64,000 bases of DNA from Anthopleura xanthogrammica. Taxonomy: Eukaryota > Cnidaria > Anthozoa > Actiniaria > Actiniidae. Below are positions 32,052-43,588 of this stretch, piece after piece. The stretch lies in assembly GCA_964019055.1 (NCBI GenBank), contig OZ025220.1:750834-814833 (forward strand), in the 5' to 3' direction. The notes under the pieces are model-generated. The model saw only the letters and a program-made list of their open reading frames with translations, was not told the origin of the DNA and made no database searches. Each line of letters begins with the position of its first letter. The first letter of the stretch is position 1. The position numbers and the translations under genes were made by a program.

Positions 32052-32187
32052 CTCTTTCTCTTTCTCTCTTTCTCTTTCTCTTTTTCTCTAATTTCCACGA
32101 AGAAAATTAACTTATATTAGGAATGTATTTCTTACCTGCTGGAACGACAGTAAGCAGAATGCAAAGAGCAAGGACGGAAAGCTTCAT
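27492..32187 (-). CDS. Ly6/uPAR-like three-finger protein 1, GPI-type
   Basis: Exon 1 (32136-32187) encodes signal peptide MKLSVLALCILLTVVPA and ends CAG|GTAAG in phase 1. Exon 2 (27492-27802) starts after CTACCAG. Joined, they give about 120 aa. The mature part begins ISIKCYTC and has twelve cysteines ending in CC-x4-CN, the Ly6/uPAR signature (ten canonical plus one extra pair in the third loop). The tail after CN (PVTFLTLLAMGFAVAKYLM) is hydrophobic, as in GPI-anchor signals, so the product should sit on the outer cell surface. The 4.3-kb intron contains a 0.63-kb palindrome and the 1.2-kb GAAC array. Ligand and function are unknown; family members act in adhesion, signalling and complement control. 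Confidence 0.8.
27861..28488. repeat. 0.63-kb palindrome, ~277-bp arms
   Basis: 27861-28137 and 28211-28488 are inverse copies with few differences, separated by 73 bp. Outer ends are the dispersed CTCCAGGTTCTCTGG motif. It begins only about 58 bp upstream of exon 2 of Ly6-like gene 1. Transcribed, it would fold into a long hairpin inside the intron. Confidence 0.85.
28726..29193. repeat. AAT/ATA microsatellites
   Basis: (AAT)n at 28726-28772, merging into TA, a short run near 28846-28862, and (AAT)n with TAA variants at 29141-29193. All lie in the intron of Ly6-like gene 1. Poly-Asn/poly-Ile frames here are artefacts. Confidence 0.9.
29574..30811. repeat. 1.2-kb (CGAA)n array with short (GAAA)n edge
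   Basis: About 301 perfect CGAA units (29574-30780) followed by eight to nine GAAA units. The unit gives stop-free frames on both strands (residue cycles NERT and FVRS), so the roughly 500-codon frames here are not genes. Lies in the intron of Ly6-like gene 1. Confidence 0.98.
31969..32045 (+). repeat. (TC)n microsatellite
   Basis: About 38 TC units, preceded by ATTC-rich short repeats (31930-31968) and followed by T/C-rich sequence. On the transcribed strand of Ly6-like gene 1 it is a (GA)n run 90-220 nt into the intron. Confidence 0.95.
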
Positions 32188-33004
32188 TTTGCTTGAGGTT
32201 GTCTAGATCTCCGAAGTCAAACTGGTCTTGCTTTCTTGGCTGTTCGTCCAAAGTGGTACCTTCCGAGTTCGTTAAGGTGATATTTAACACGATTTGATAT
32301 ATTGACATGTGTCAATCAAAAAAAAATCACGAGGTACATTCATATTAGCCAATTAAAGTCCAAGCCTTACCGTGATAAATATTCATAAAGTTGTCAACAG
32401 AAATATTGATATTATTGAAAGTATTGGAATTATTTTATCCTTCCTTCCTTCCTTTCTTTCTTCTTTCATTTATACAATAAAAAACTCTTGCAAATTACAG
32501 AAAAATAATATGTATATGTATGTAATTTAAAAAAATATGATGCACTTGCCGAAAAAGCTAATTCTTTGAATAGTTTGCAACACTTAGACCAAGCTATTGA
32601 AATGATCTGATCATTTATTTATTCATTCATCAATCCAAAAACAAAATCTAGTAGACTAAAACGATGTTTTACTTTCAAAGTTTAGTAACTACTAATTACA
32701 CTAATTTAAAGAATGTATTTCTTTTTAATAACTTTACATTTTACAATGAAACGTTTGTGAACATCGGTTATAGATAGCAGATAACAGAGTTACGGTGTAT
32801 TGCTTTTAAACACCTTGTTCTTCCGTGATCAAGAGCATATTCTAGTCACTGGGTATTCAACTGCGTTGTTGTGTTGAATTGAATAAGAAAACAACGGGAC
32901 ACTTTTATGATAAATTATTAACTTCTTCTCTCTTCGTAGGTGGTTTACAATTACAAACATTCCTAAAAAGGGTAGAATAATAAGAAAACAGCGTACCCTG
33001 TTAT

Positions 33005-33230
33005 AAGCTGAAGACCTATGGTGGACGAGCCTTCTCTGTTGTGGGTCCTGAACTCTGGAACAAGATCCCAGTAGACATTAAAAGACTAACAAAACATTGA
33101 AACAATTAAAAAAAGCATCAAAACCTTACTTTTTCGTGATGCATTTGAAAAGATCTGAAAATATGAACCATTTTATACTGCATACATCGCCATTGAACTG
33201 CTGGAAATGGCGCTATATAAGTATATTATA
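33005..33230 (+). mobile_element. LINE 3' fragment
   Basis: The frame at 33008-33097 reads LKTYGGRAFSVVGPELWNKI and then PVDIK, the usual end of a reverse-transcriptase protein (known pattern: R.FS..AP.LWN.LP..IR). A tail ending TGGAAATGGCGCTATATAAG follows. 5'-truncated and old. Confidence 0.6.
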
Positions 33231-33327
33231 TTATTATATTGTTATATATTATTATTTATTACATGTTTGGTTGATGTTTAGAAGATAAAGAAGACAGCTT
33301 TTTAAGTTTTCTGTTCAATGATAAGGA

Positions 33328-33397
33328 GAACAGAACAGAACAGAACAGAACAGAACAGAACAGAACAGAACAGAACAGAACAGAACAGAACAGAACA
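33328..33397. repeat. (GAACA)n pentanucleotide array
   Basis: About 14 GAACA units. The complementary pentamer TGTTC forms a run at 45736-45770 near Ly6-like gene 3. Confidence 0.95.
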
Positions 33398-34180
33398 TAT
33401 TTTTTCGTGGCTTAGTATGTTGTTGTTTTTCTTCGTTTTGAAAACAGTTGGAAAGTTTCACCACGCGTGCCTTACTCACTGAATTATTAATTGCAGTATT
33501 AGAATTAAAAAATAGTGTATTAGAATACTTAAACCGTTTGAAAACTTCTCTACTAAAAAAAAAAGAAGTTAAAAAAAAAATATCTAAAAAATGGTTGCGA
33601 AAAAAACATGCAATTTGGATTTAAAATTGAAGCTTTGGATTACGAAGAGCCAAAACACCTGTTTCAGAACAACTGAAAAAGTTCGAATCCTAATCTGTAT
33701 GCAAATTAACTGACTCCAAAACTATTTCGTGCCGACATTGTAAAAACATTTGACTTTCAAACTTGTTTGTCGAATTTTGAACCGTTCAAAAACAGTATGT
33801 TTATACGTTTCGTTTACAAGGAACTCTGCTTATCCGGATACAAATTCAAACGCTTATCCTTTCACACAAAACAATATTTAAAAAGCATAATTATTATTTT
33901 ACTCATAGTTTACATAAAAAAGGTTATGTGCACTTTAAGAATTCGTCAGATACCGTTAAAATTAAACCAGGACTAAAATATGGTCTTTACAAAATGCGAA
34001 AACTTAAAGTCACTTCTTGAAACTTAAGGCTAATTATTTCATATTGTCTTTATTGATACAGTTTCTTGGTATCACGAAACATTTATTTTCTTGCTGACTC
34101 TACTAAATTCTTTGAAGAGATGATAACTAGCGATAAGCTAGTGTGGGCTGCGTCGGTGTTTTTAATGAAACAGTTGTGAT

Positions 34181-34350
34181 AAAAAGTTAAATTTTACACC
34201 GTAAAAAATAAGAGAGGTCACTCACTGACGTTTCTTATTCTCTTATACTCTTATTCTCTCTTTTACTCCGACGAAGGACTAGCGTCCGAAACGTCAGTAA
34301 GTGATCTCTCTTATTTTTTAAGGTGTAAAATCTAACTTTTTATCACAACT
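34181..34350. mobile_element. Palindromic element with hammerhead-like core
   Basis: Arms start AGTTGTGATAAAAAGTTA and end with the inverse. The right arm carries CCGACGAAGGACTAGC followed by GTCCGAAACGTC, which resembles a hammerhead core with C in place of U4 and an extra A before stem II. Probably a relative of the Penelope-associated motifs, but not a valid ribozyme as it stands. Confidence 0.55.
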
Positions 34351-35113
34351 AAATTCTTTGAAAGCGAGCATTTCGTAATTTTTGGATAAAAAGATAAATA
34401 AAGTTGAGTCGCTATATTTAGAGCAAGTAGCTAGTTTATTCACTTGAAATTCCTCTGCGTCAATGGAAGCTTAAGCCTACCGTGCACAATTTACCCCCTG
34501 TTTCCATAAGAGCTTTGTTTTGAAAGTATTCAAAGCTGAAGCTACACGGATTAGAGGGAGGTAAAAAAAAAAGACGTGGAGATCTTGAGGATAGAATTGT
34601 GGACCTCAAGCTTCGAAGGCCACGGACGAATGTATTGTGTATAATAAGAATAATAAGAATATATATACAAATTATATTGGTCGTTAATAGGAAATTATAA
34701 CTTTAAGAAAGCTTTAAAATTTATCTAAAATATGTATAAACTTTATCAAAAAAGTTTTGAGAAGAATGTATTGATTAAATTAAGAATAAGGAATATATAT
34801 ATATGTATGTATACAGCGGTTTGCAAAAATTCTGCAAAAATTTCAACTATATCAAGATATCGATATATAAAATTTGCATATTCTCTATTTAAAAAAAATG
34901 CTGTTTTTCTCGCTGGAATGTCAAACAAAATACTAAGGAACAGTTAGTCTGCACTGTGATATAATATTCTTTCAAAAAACTTAAATATTAACCCTTATTA
35001 AAGTGATTTTCTTTTAGAAATTACCCATAATGCAGCCAATATATCGATATATTTATATATTTATATATATTGATATATATATTTTACAAATCGCTGTATA
35101 TATATATTATGTA

Positions 35114-35254
35114 CTTATTGACTGAGTGGGAGGTCCGAACGGGAAAATATTTGGCTCGAGGTCCTGAAGTACGGAACGAGCGCAGCGAGTTCCGTGCCAA
35201 GGACCGAGAGCCAAATATTTTCCCGTTCGGACCGACCTTAACTCAGTCAATAAG
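35114..35254. mobile_element. Palindromic MITE
   Basis: CTTATTGACTGAG ... GTCCGAACGGGAAAATATTT on the left returns inverted on the right, ending CTCAGTCAATAAG. Centre GAACGAGCGCAGCGAG. A further fragment (GAGTCCGAACGGG) lies at 35350-35385. Confidence 0.75.
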
Positions 35255-35697
35255 CATTTTATCATATGACCACATATAAAAAATCGATTTCAAAGCGTTT
35301 TTAATAAATGCGAATCAAAATTCGTAGTTTTTACATGATTGACGGCAGCGAGTCCGAACGGCGAGTCCGAACGGGAAATTATTACACTTTTCGGAAAAGC
35401 GTACTTTTTTTGCTGACGACATTATCCCCAAAGGTTTTTTTTAGAATCACGCGTACAGTGAAATACGGTCATATGATAAATATACATATATATAATATAT
35501 ATCATATTGGTCGGTAACAGGAAATTATAACTTGAAAAAGCTTTAAAATTCATCTAAAATATGTATAATTTTTAACAAAAAAGTTTGAGAAGAATGTATT
35601 GTTTATAATATAAATAAGAAATATGTATACACATATATTGGTCGGTAACAAGAAATTATAACTTTAAGAAAGCTTTACAATTCCTCTAAAATATGTA

Positions 35698-35990
35698 TAG
35701 AATAAGAATAAGAATAAGAATAAGAATAAGAATAAGAATAAGAATAAGAATAAGAATAAGAATAAGAATAAGAATAAGAATAAGAATAAGAATAAGAATA
35801 AGAATAAGAATAAGAATAAGAATAAGAATAAGAATAAGAATAAGAATAAGAATAAGAATAAGAATAAGAATAAGAATAAGAATAAGAATAAGAATAAGAA
35901 TAAGAATAAGAATAAGAATAAGAATAAGAATAAGAATAAGAATAAGAATAAGAATAAGAATAAGAATAAGAATAAGAATAAGGATAAGAA
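35698..35990. repeat. Hexanucleotide array (AGAATA)n
   Basis: About 49 almost perfect units. The alternating Ile-Arg frame across it is an artefact. Confidence 0.97.
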
Positions 35991-36003
35991 AAAAAATATT
36001 TAG

Positions 36004-36310
36004 CAGTTATTCGCCGAAGGCGAAGTGATTATCGATGAATATTTACCGAGCGGCGAGTCTTCGAGCTGCGAGGTAAATATTCATCGATAACCACTGAGCT
36101 TGAGGTGAATAATTGTTTTAGTATAAATAAAAAGGTGATTATTTCAAAAAAGAAAGAAGGAAACAACATTGAAAGTGAAAATATTTTATTTTTTAAAAGC
36201 GCGACGGTCACGCTGACAGCCATTTTGTCCGAAAAGGTGATTATCGGCTGATAATCCGAGATAGAAAACCAATCAGAGCGCGCGATTTTGTATAATCACC
36301 TTTGTATTTA
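36004..36310. mobile_element. MITE-like element with inner hairpin
   Basis: The hairpin 36024-36093 (GTGATTATCGATGAATATTT and its inverse) lies at one end. The other end has AATCAGAGCGCGCGATTTTG and ATAATCACCTTTG. Both are typical of non-autonomous DNA transposons. Confidence 0.55.
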
Positions 36311-37389
36311 TACTAAATATATATATTGGTCGAGAACAGGAAATTATAACTTTACACAGAGAGCCTTAAAAATGGTACAGCTATCGAATACCCCGCATCT
36401 CTTCCCTTCTTGGTGTAGCCAGTGGGTACGCGTCTACGCGTTATCACCATAGGGTGACCGATTCATGATTTCTAAATTGCAACTAAGGCACAGGTAACCC
36501 AACTTAAAATACTTATGCATCTATCAGGTTTAGAAAAAATACCGCAAGAAAGAAATTTGAACAGCTTTATGAATAAAAGCCATCTTAGTAAGTAGATAAA
36601 TACATACTTTGTTTCCCTCGTCCCCAAAAAGGCTTTTCAGAAGCAAATTACAATAAATAACAATAATTATCATATCGAAAAAGATAAGGAAAAAAATAGC
36701 TTTGGTTATATAAACTGATACAGGAGTATCAATGATAATAGCAAATATACTCAACATCTGCATGAAAATATTTGAATTTTGAAATAATTTTCGTTATTGT
36801 TGCTCGAAGCAGTCAGCTGCGTATAATTCAGTGTTAATGTTCGATATGAAGTGTAACCAAATCTTTCTCATGATAAGATTATATATTATCAGCGTTTAAG
36901 GAATGCGAAACAACGTTGCTCTAAAACCGCGTTTTCGAACCCTGAAAATGTATTCTTGATATTAAAATATGAATTAATTCGTTGTTTCGATACAGACTTT
37001 GGAATATGTCCTTTCATTTCATTGGATAAAAACTAAAAATTTGAGGTAATTAAGAATTCAAAGGCTTGTTGTGAATTTTTTTTTTTTTTTTTTTTTTGCT
37101 GCCGTCAAAAAAATAACACAATCCTTCATACCTTAAAGACGCAATATTCAAATCAAGAAATACCTTTTCCATTCAACTACTCGACTTCATTTGGAATTTG
37201 TACTGAAAAAAAAACAAAAAACAGATACACGACCACTTGTGAAGTTTGGACTAAAAAATCCAGAAAAGTTACGGGTTTTTTTTATTGTTTAACTTTTAAT
37301 GTCCGTGTTGAATATGGATTACCTATAAGAGTAAACTCATCAAAAATGAATAAAATGAATTCCGCAAACCAAAGTACCGAAAACTGATA

Positions 37390-37606
37390 TATTAGCGACC
37401 TTCAGATCCGACTATGAGTACGAGAACGAGTTTTAAACTCTCAAACATTGGCACTATAATTTCGTAGTCGTGGTGGAGCATGTAGATTGAAACTTTAGAT
37501 TGTTAAAAATAGGAAATTGAATACGATTCAGTGTTAATTAAGCACAAGCACAGGGCCAATTGCAAAACTCGTACTCGTTCATGTAGTCGGATCTGAAGGT
37601 CGCTAT
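37390..37606. mobile_element. Palindromic MITE
   Basis: Left end TATTAGCGACCTTCAGATCC and right end its inverse (GGATCTGAAGGTCGCTA). The arms continue through ACTCGT-type sequence for about 45 bp. Confidence 0.7.
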
Positions 37607-38981
37607 TATTAGCTTGTGCTGATAACTAAATTATTGGTGGTTATGGGATTGCGGTGAGGCAATTTAATATCGTTAATGTGACCACTGGACTCAGTTTCTA
37701 GTGCTATAGCGGTTGGTTAGAGAGACGTATGAGGCAAAGCTAACGATGCCTTATATGTTGGAGAAAGTGTTAGTGCTCATTCTTTCTATAACCATTAAGA
37801 TGTAAGAACGACCGTTGCATTTCTGGCGCTTTTTCTAGACAATGACATCATTCAATACTTTTACATTGCCCTTGATACATTGCCATAAAATTTAACGTCC
37901 GTCAATCGTATACCTGATTAGTAGTATAGGCCGCATGGAACGACCCGGATTTTCGAGGTGGATTTGCTAATTTTTGAGGTGGCTTCTAGTATTTTGCGGT
38001 GGATTTAATCATTTTCTAATACGTCACGCATTGCCATTGCCATCCCTTCCTATCGTGTCAAAACACAATGAAAATCAATAGAATAGAGGATTGTAATCGA
38101 TTAGTAGAGATCAAATCTGTGTATTTTTGAAGGGGATTTAATTACTTTTATATTACATATTACCATAAAATGATGGTTAAGTGATGAGCTATTATTTTGG
38201 AGGTGGCTTCGAACAAGTTCAGGCAAAGCTATTGTGTATCACACAATAGGAACAATTAAACAGCTGAATTCAGCAATTGATCAAGGAATCAATAAATAGT
38301 TTAAAGTTAAACATTTTATATACTCTGCATGGATAGCGCTTTTTTGGAAAGTACCTTCGAGTAAATTGATCACCTCTGATTATATCTGTAAAATACTTAT
38401 TATCAGTATATATCAGTATCAGTATTCATTCTGAGTTATTTTCCCACATTCACAACATCCGAAGAAGTTTAATGTTAAAGAAAATGTAATGACTCATGAA
38501 GAAGTGCTCAAAAAGTAGTTCTTCAAAATTCTTTCGATTTTTTAATGCGTCTGGTTGTACATCTTGAAATTTACGAGAAAATATATGAGAAATATATAGG
38601 ATGCATTAACAACATCTTCTGATCAGCCTTCAGCAAAATATATGCGGTTTTTACCCTGGTTACCCCAAAACCGCATGTCATTAAGTGTAATGTGAAAGTA
38701 GAGAATTAATAAGTTTTTAAATTTGCTCAAGGTTTGCTTTAAAAATACACTTGATGTAGCTATTTCAAGAAAGGTTGTTAGCTAGTGCCAAAATAGATAG
38801 GAGATAGGCGATAGATCATTTTAAGACGCAAAGGAATATAACTGGTCATATACAACTAATGACGAATAAAGCATTGTTTATAGGTGGTCTTCAAATACAT
38901 GATAAAAACACTCAATGAACTGAAGAGCAAAAGAGCAAAAGAGAAGTCGTAGATAAACAGGAGCGTAAACGTAGCTGACAC

Positions 38982-39017
38982 TTCTCGAGTGCTCTACAGC
39001 TCCCAGAGTGTTTATAG
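38982..39017. repeat. Solo fragment of the 23.4-kb palindrome
   Basis: CTCGAGTGCTCTACAGCTCC and following bases match the arm of the palindrome at 23360-23541. Confidence 0.6.
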
Positions 39018-40029
39018 AAGAGCTAAATACTTAGGACCGATACTTTTAGCCATATGCATCCAGAGGGCCGTAGGATAAAAGCCGAGGTTCGAGGTATTTA
39101 ACAGACTTATTATATGATTGAGGAGATTTTCACAAAACGTTCTTTGTTGAGAAGATTCAATCATTTAGTTAAGTATTAAAGTGGTTAAAGACGGTTATAC
39201 AAGTGCCGAAGGTCTCGAGTTAGAATCCAGTTATTGATCAAATACTTGTTTTCGCTGAATATCGTTACGTGTGGATGACAGAATGGGATATGGCACGAGC
39301 CCTCAAATTATCTATTCAAGGGATTTATCTAGATGAATTAATCCCGGGGACGATCAAGATAAAACCCTTGAGTTCATAATGGCCGGGGATAAGGGGTTGT
39401 TTTATATTTCTTTTATAAAGTAAATAAAACATTTGAATATGATCTAATGAAAAGGATTATGGATTGGTAATATGAAAACTGAATCATGATATCTAGAATC
39501 AAAATAATCGAACAGGAAACAGCTTAGACTTTGAAAACTGAAAATGAACGTGTCCAGATTAATACTTCCTGTAAAAACAACCACGATTGATCAAGCCCAT
39601 TGTTTTATAAAAGGTTTTGTAAGGGATTTTATAGAGTAAAAATAATTGTCTTCCGCTTCAGTAACTATTTCCTTTTGGAATAGTTTCAAGAAAAGCTTTA
39701 CTTAAAAACAATACAATATCTACGGTATAAATCAAAATTAAAAAGTAGCGAATGGGATTAATTTTTTCTTTTCGAAACAGGTGAAATTATTACACTGTTT
39801 TTAGGGTATAGATAATGTTGATAATAATGATGATGATATTTATTGCTTGTATATCGCAAATTAACATGCTAATGATATAATCAAATGCTATTTACAAATT
39901 TCAAAAAAACTATATGTTAAGTTTTTAGAGCTAAACCCAATTCAAGCCCTTTTTTGAATGCGTAAGATTAACAGAAAAATACCAAAGAAGAAAAAAAGGG
40001 CACAAATATGATCGAGAGTTTCAAACTTT

Positions 40030-40895
40030 ATCGATCCCTAAAACAGTCTCTGGGCTGATCTAAGTCAGGGCATGTCTAACTCACAGATCGAACCCTGAAA
40101 CAACCTCTGGGCTGATCTAAGTCAGGGCATGGCTAACTCACAGATTAAACCCTGAAACAACCTCTGGGCTGATCTAAGTCAGGGCATGGCTAACTCACAG
40201 ATCAAACCCTGAAACAACCTCTGGGCTGATCTAAGTCAGGGCATGGCTAACTCACAGATTAAACCCTGAAACAACCTCTGGGCTGATCTAAGTCAGGCAT
40301 GGCTAACTCACAGATTGAACCCTGAAAACAACCTCTGGGCTGAACTAAGTCAGGCATGGCTAACTCACAGATCGAACCCTGAAACAACCTCTGGGCTGAT
40401 CTAAGTCAGGGCATGGCTAACTCACAGATCGAACCCTGAAACAACCTCTGGGCTAATCTAAGTCAGGGCATGGCTAACTCACAGATCGAACCCTGAAACA
40501 AACTCTGGGCTGATCTAAGTCAGGGCATGGCTAACTCACAGATCGAACCCTGAAACAACCTCTGGGCTGATCTAAGTCAGGGCATGGCTAACTCACAGAT
40601 CGAACCCTGAAACAACCTCTGGGCTGATCGAAGTCAGGGCATGGCTAACTCACAGATCGAACCCTGAAACAACCTCTGGGCTGATCTAAGTCAGGGCATG
40701 GCTAACTCACAGATCGAACCCTGAAACAACCTCTGGGCTGATCGAAGTCAGGGCATGGCTAACTCACAGATCGAACCCTGAAACAACCTCTGGGCTGATC
40801 TAAGTCAGGGCATGGCTAACTCACAGATCGAACCCTGAAACAACCTCTGGGCTGATCGAAGTCAGGGCACGGCTAACTCACAGATCGAACCATGT
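40030..40895 (+). repeat. 57-bp minisatellite, ~15 units
   Basis: The most uniform array of the window-wide 57-bp unit (CTGAAACAACCTCTGGGCTG, ATCTAAGTCAGGGCATGGCT, AACTCACAGATCGAACC). A few units are one base shorter. There are no unique spacers, so this is not a CRISPR-type array. Confidence 0.97.
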
Positions 40896-41610
40896 AACAA
40901 TTGCTAGTGCTGTTAATGATGTTGATCGATGAGCACGGTCATGAAAGCAATATTTCGTCAAATGAATGTCAAAAGATACAAATGATAGCCCGTTAATGCT
41001 ATTGAATGCTTGTGATTATGTAAAAATCTTAAATGAATGTGAATTTTGCTGTAATGAATGCCCTTCAACGAAATTGAATTCAGTTTATGTATTTGGTGTT
41101 AATGTATGCATATTATGCAGTAATGAACAGTAAAAGGTGTACTACAGAAGTAGTACTGTAGTCCCTTATAATGCTTAAAGCACTGGACATTGCTCGAAAT
41201 ATTCAGTCTGGAACATCCAAAACAACAACGACAAAAAAAAAAGAAGAACAATTGTTTGCACTCTTAAGAAAATAAAAATTACATTGAATAATATAAAACG
41301 ATTGCAAAAGAAGAGCATAGCTACTTAAAATAGCTAGAAAGCTAAACGAGTAAGGCAGCTAATAGGTCAGGGGGTTTGCTAATTTAAAAAAATATTGATA
41401 GATGTATGGAAAATAATTTTAAAATTGACAAACTAATAAGACAAGAAGCACGAATAGAAACGCACACAGGCACAAAAAGAGATATACAAAATAATAATAA
41501 TAATAATACGAATGAGCATTAAAAAAGGAGATACATCAATATACCAAGTTAATATTCTTTAAGAAAATAATTGATTAAGAGTTTTTTTTGAAGCAACCGC
41601 AGCTAGTTGA

Positions 41611-42210
41611 TTTTAAGTCGTCAGGAATAGAATCGTCATGTTGTCATTTCTCGCATTCCCAATTATAATCAAATTATATGCCCGATTTTAAGTCGTCAGG
41701 AATAGAATCGTCATGTTGTCATTTCTCGTATTCCCAATTATAATCAAATTATATGCCCGATTTTAAGTCGTCAGGAATAGAATCGTCATGTTGTCATTTC
41801 TCGCATTCCCAATTATAATCAAATTATATGTCGGATTTTAAGTCGTCAGGAATAGAATCGTCATGTTGTCATTTCTCGCATTCCCAATTATAATCAAATT
41901 ATATGCCCGATTTTAAGTCGTCAGGAATAGAATCGTCATGTTGTCATTTCTCGTATTCCCAATTATAATCAAATTATATGCCCGATTTTAATTCGTCAGA
42001 AATAGAATCGTCATGTTGTCATTTCTCGCATTCCCAATTATAATCAAATTATATGCCCGATTTTAAGTCGTCAGGAATAGAATCGTCATGTTGTCATTTC
42101 TCGCATTCCCAATTATAATCAAATTATATGCCCGATTTTAAGTCGTCAGGAATAGAATCGTCATGTTGTCATTTCTCGTATTCCCAATTATAATCAAATT
42201 ATATGCCCAT
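41611..42210 (+). repeat. 75-bp minisatellite, 8 units
   Basis: Unit starts GATTTTAAGTCGTCAGGAAT and ends AATCAAATTATATGCCC. The units are almost identical and differ mainly at one alternating site (CTCGCATT / CTCGTATT). Lies between the 57-bp array and Ly6-like gene 2; I see no copy elsewhere in the window. Confidence 0.97.
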
Positions 42211-43588
42211 TAAAACTTGTTTACATTAGGAACCTGCATAAAAGAACCAGTCGATTAAGAACCACGCGGAACTACTTCAGAACTACAAGAACTACTTGAC
42301 ATCCCGACAAATCAGACTCGTTCTCATATGGAACATTTTAGATAGATAGGGTCCCAAATCTACTAAATTAATGTAAGGGAAAAAAATTATTATGTGAATG
42401 TAAGGCCTTCCAGGGGCACTATAGATCACCGAAGAAAAATACAATATGAGGAATATTTGTTTTGGGGTTGTAAATAAGAGCCTGTTAAGAACCTACTCAG
42501 CCTGATTTCTCACTCTAGATACTAAATATATAAGAACAATTACAGCCTGACTTGGAAAAATACTGGTTCTTCTATCCCGGTATTATCATATAGCATATCC
42601 AGGCTCAAACAAAAATACTTATTTCTATTATAAGTTATCCTTTCCACTTAGTACTATGTAATATAGATAGAAATTAGTATAACAGTTTATTTTTCTTCTT
42701 CAATGTATTAATTATTATAATGTAAAATTGTTAAAAAATGTAAAAAAAATATATGAGTAAAATAAAATCAATCAATCAATCAATCAATACAATTTACGAC
42801 CAAGTTTTAGGTATATATGTTTATTGTGTAAGTATCAATGTCACATTATCCTTTCCAAAAAAAGTGCAAAAGGTTGTTTATAATCATTCGTATTTTTATT
42901 CTCATTTATTAGAAACTTGGACGTGGTATATATAGGCTGATTTTTGCTAACATCAATGTTTACATTTTGCTAAATTAGCATAGGAATTTCACTTTTTATC
43001 CAAATTTACAGCAAATCCGTTCTGAACATCGAAAGAGCATGATGAAATTAGCTTATTTCAAAAATTTGAGCTTGACACATGAAATAGGTTTTGCGTGAAG
43101 CGGGTTTAAGAATCTCTATATTTTACAGAGAATGTATGGGCTCAGCGTTTTTGTCACCCAGTAATTCGAAAGCTGATATCTAGGAAACTATTGCATGTAA
43201 AGAGCTAAAAAATTCGTAGATTATTTATATCAATAAGACCTTTAAAATTTTGGGTTCGGTTTGTAATTTTCTTGACTTAAAACTATATGCTAATGAGCAA
43301 AATATTGTAAACAAAAATTCGCCTATACCATCAATGCAGTAGTTCTCTTCTTTGAAATAAGCCGTAGACATTTTGCATTAGGTAGAGAACTATTTACTGA
43401 TGCAGAAAAAGATAAAATACGTACATTACAGAAATCCGAAAAAATTTATGTGTTACAATTACATCCCAAGGTATACTTGTCAAAAAAAGTTTACAATCGA
43501 CTTAAAAAAGTATTTTTTCAAATGTTTAGAAACTTGAATGTAGAAAAAATATACCAAGGCCAGCAAGTTTACTAAGTCCTAGTATTTT

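Larger units (their letters stand above)
34670..36350. repeat. ~130-bp AT-rich repeat block broken up by MITEs and a microsatellite
   Basis: The unit starting TATTGGTCG and containing AAATTATAACTTTAAG and ATCTAAAATATGTATA recurs at about 34675, 35505, 35635 and (partly) 36325. MITEs at 35114-35254 and 36004-36310 and the hexamer array lie between copies. Confidence 0.65.
32188..43588. other. 11.4-kb intergenic stretch, repeats only
   Basis: Apart from the listed repeats and one LINE tail I see no exon here. 37610-40020 and 42220-43580 are plain AT-rich DNA in which I recognise nothing, except short poly-A/T runs and a piece of a transposon end at 38982-39017. Confidence 0.5.

Noticed and set aside
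34255..34320. Hammerhead-like CCGACGA ... CCGAAAC
   Set aside because: Core U4 is replaced by C, there is an extra A before stem II, and stem III cannot close.
40030..40895. CRISPR-like regular array
   Set aside because: Units follow each other without unique spacers and the host is eukaryotic; it is a minisatellite.
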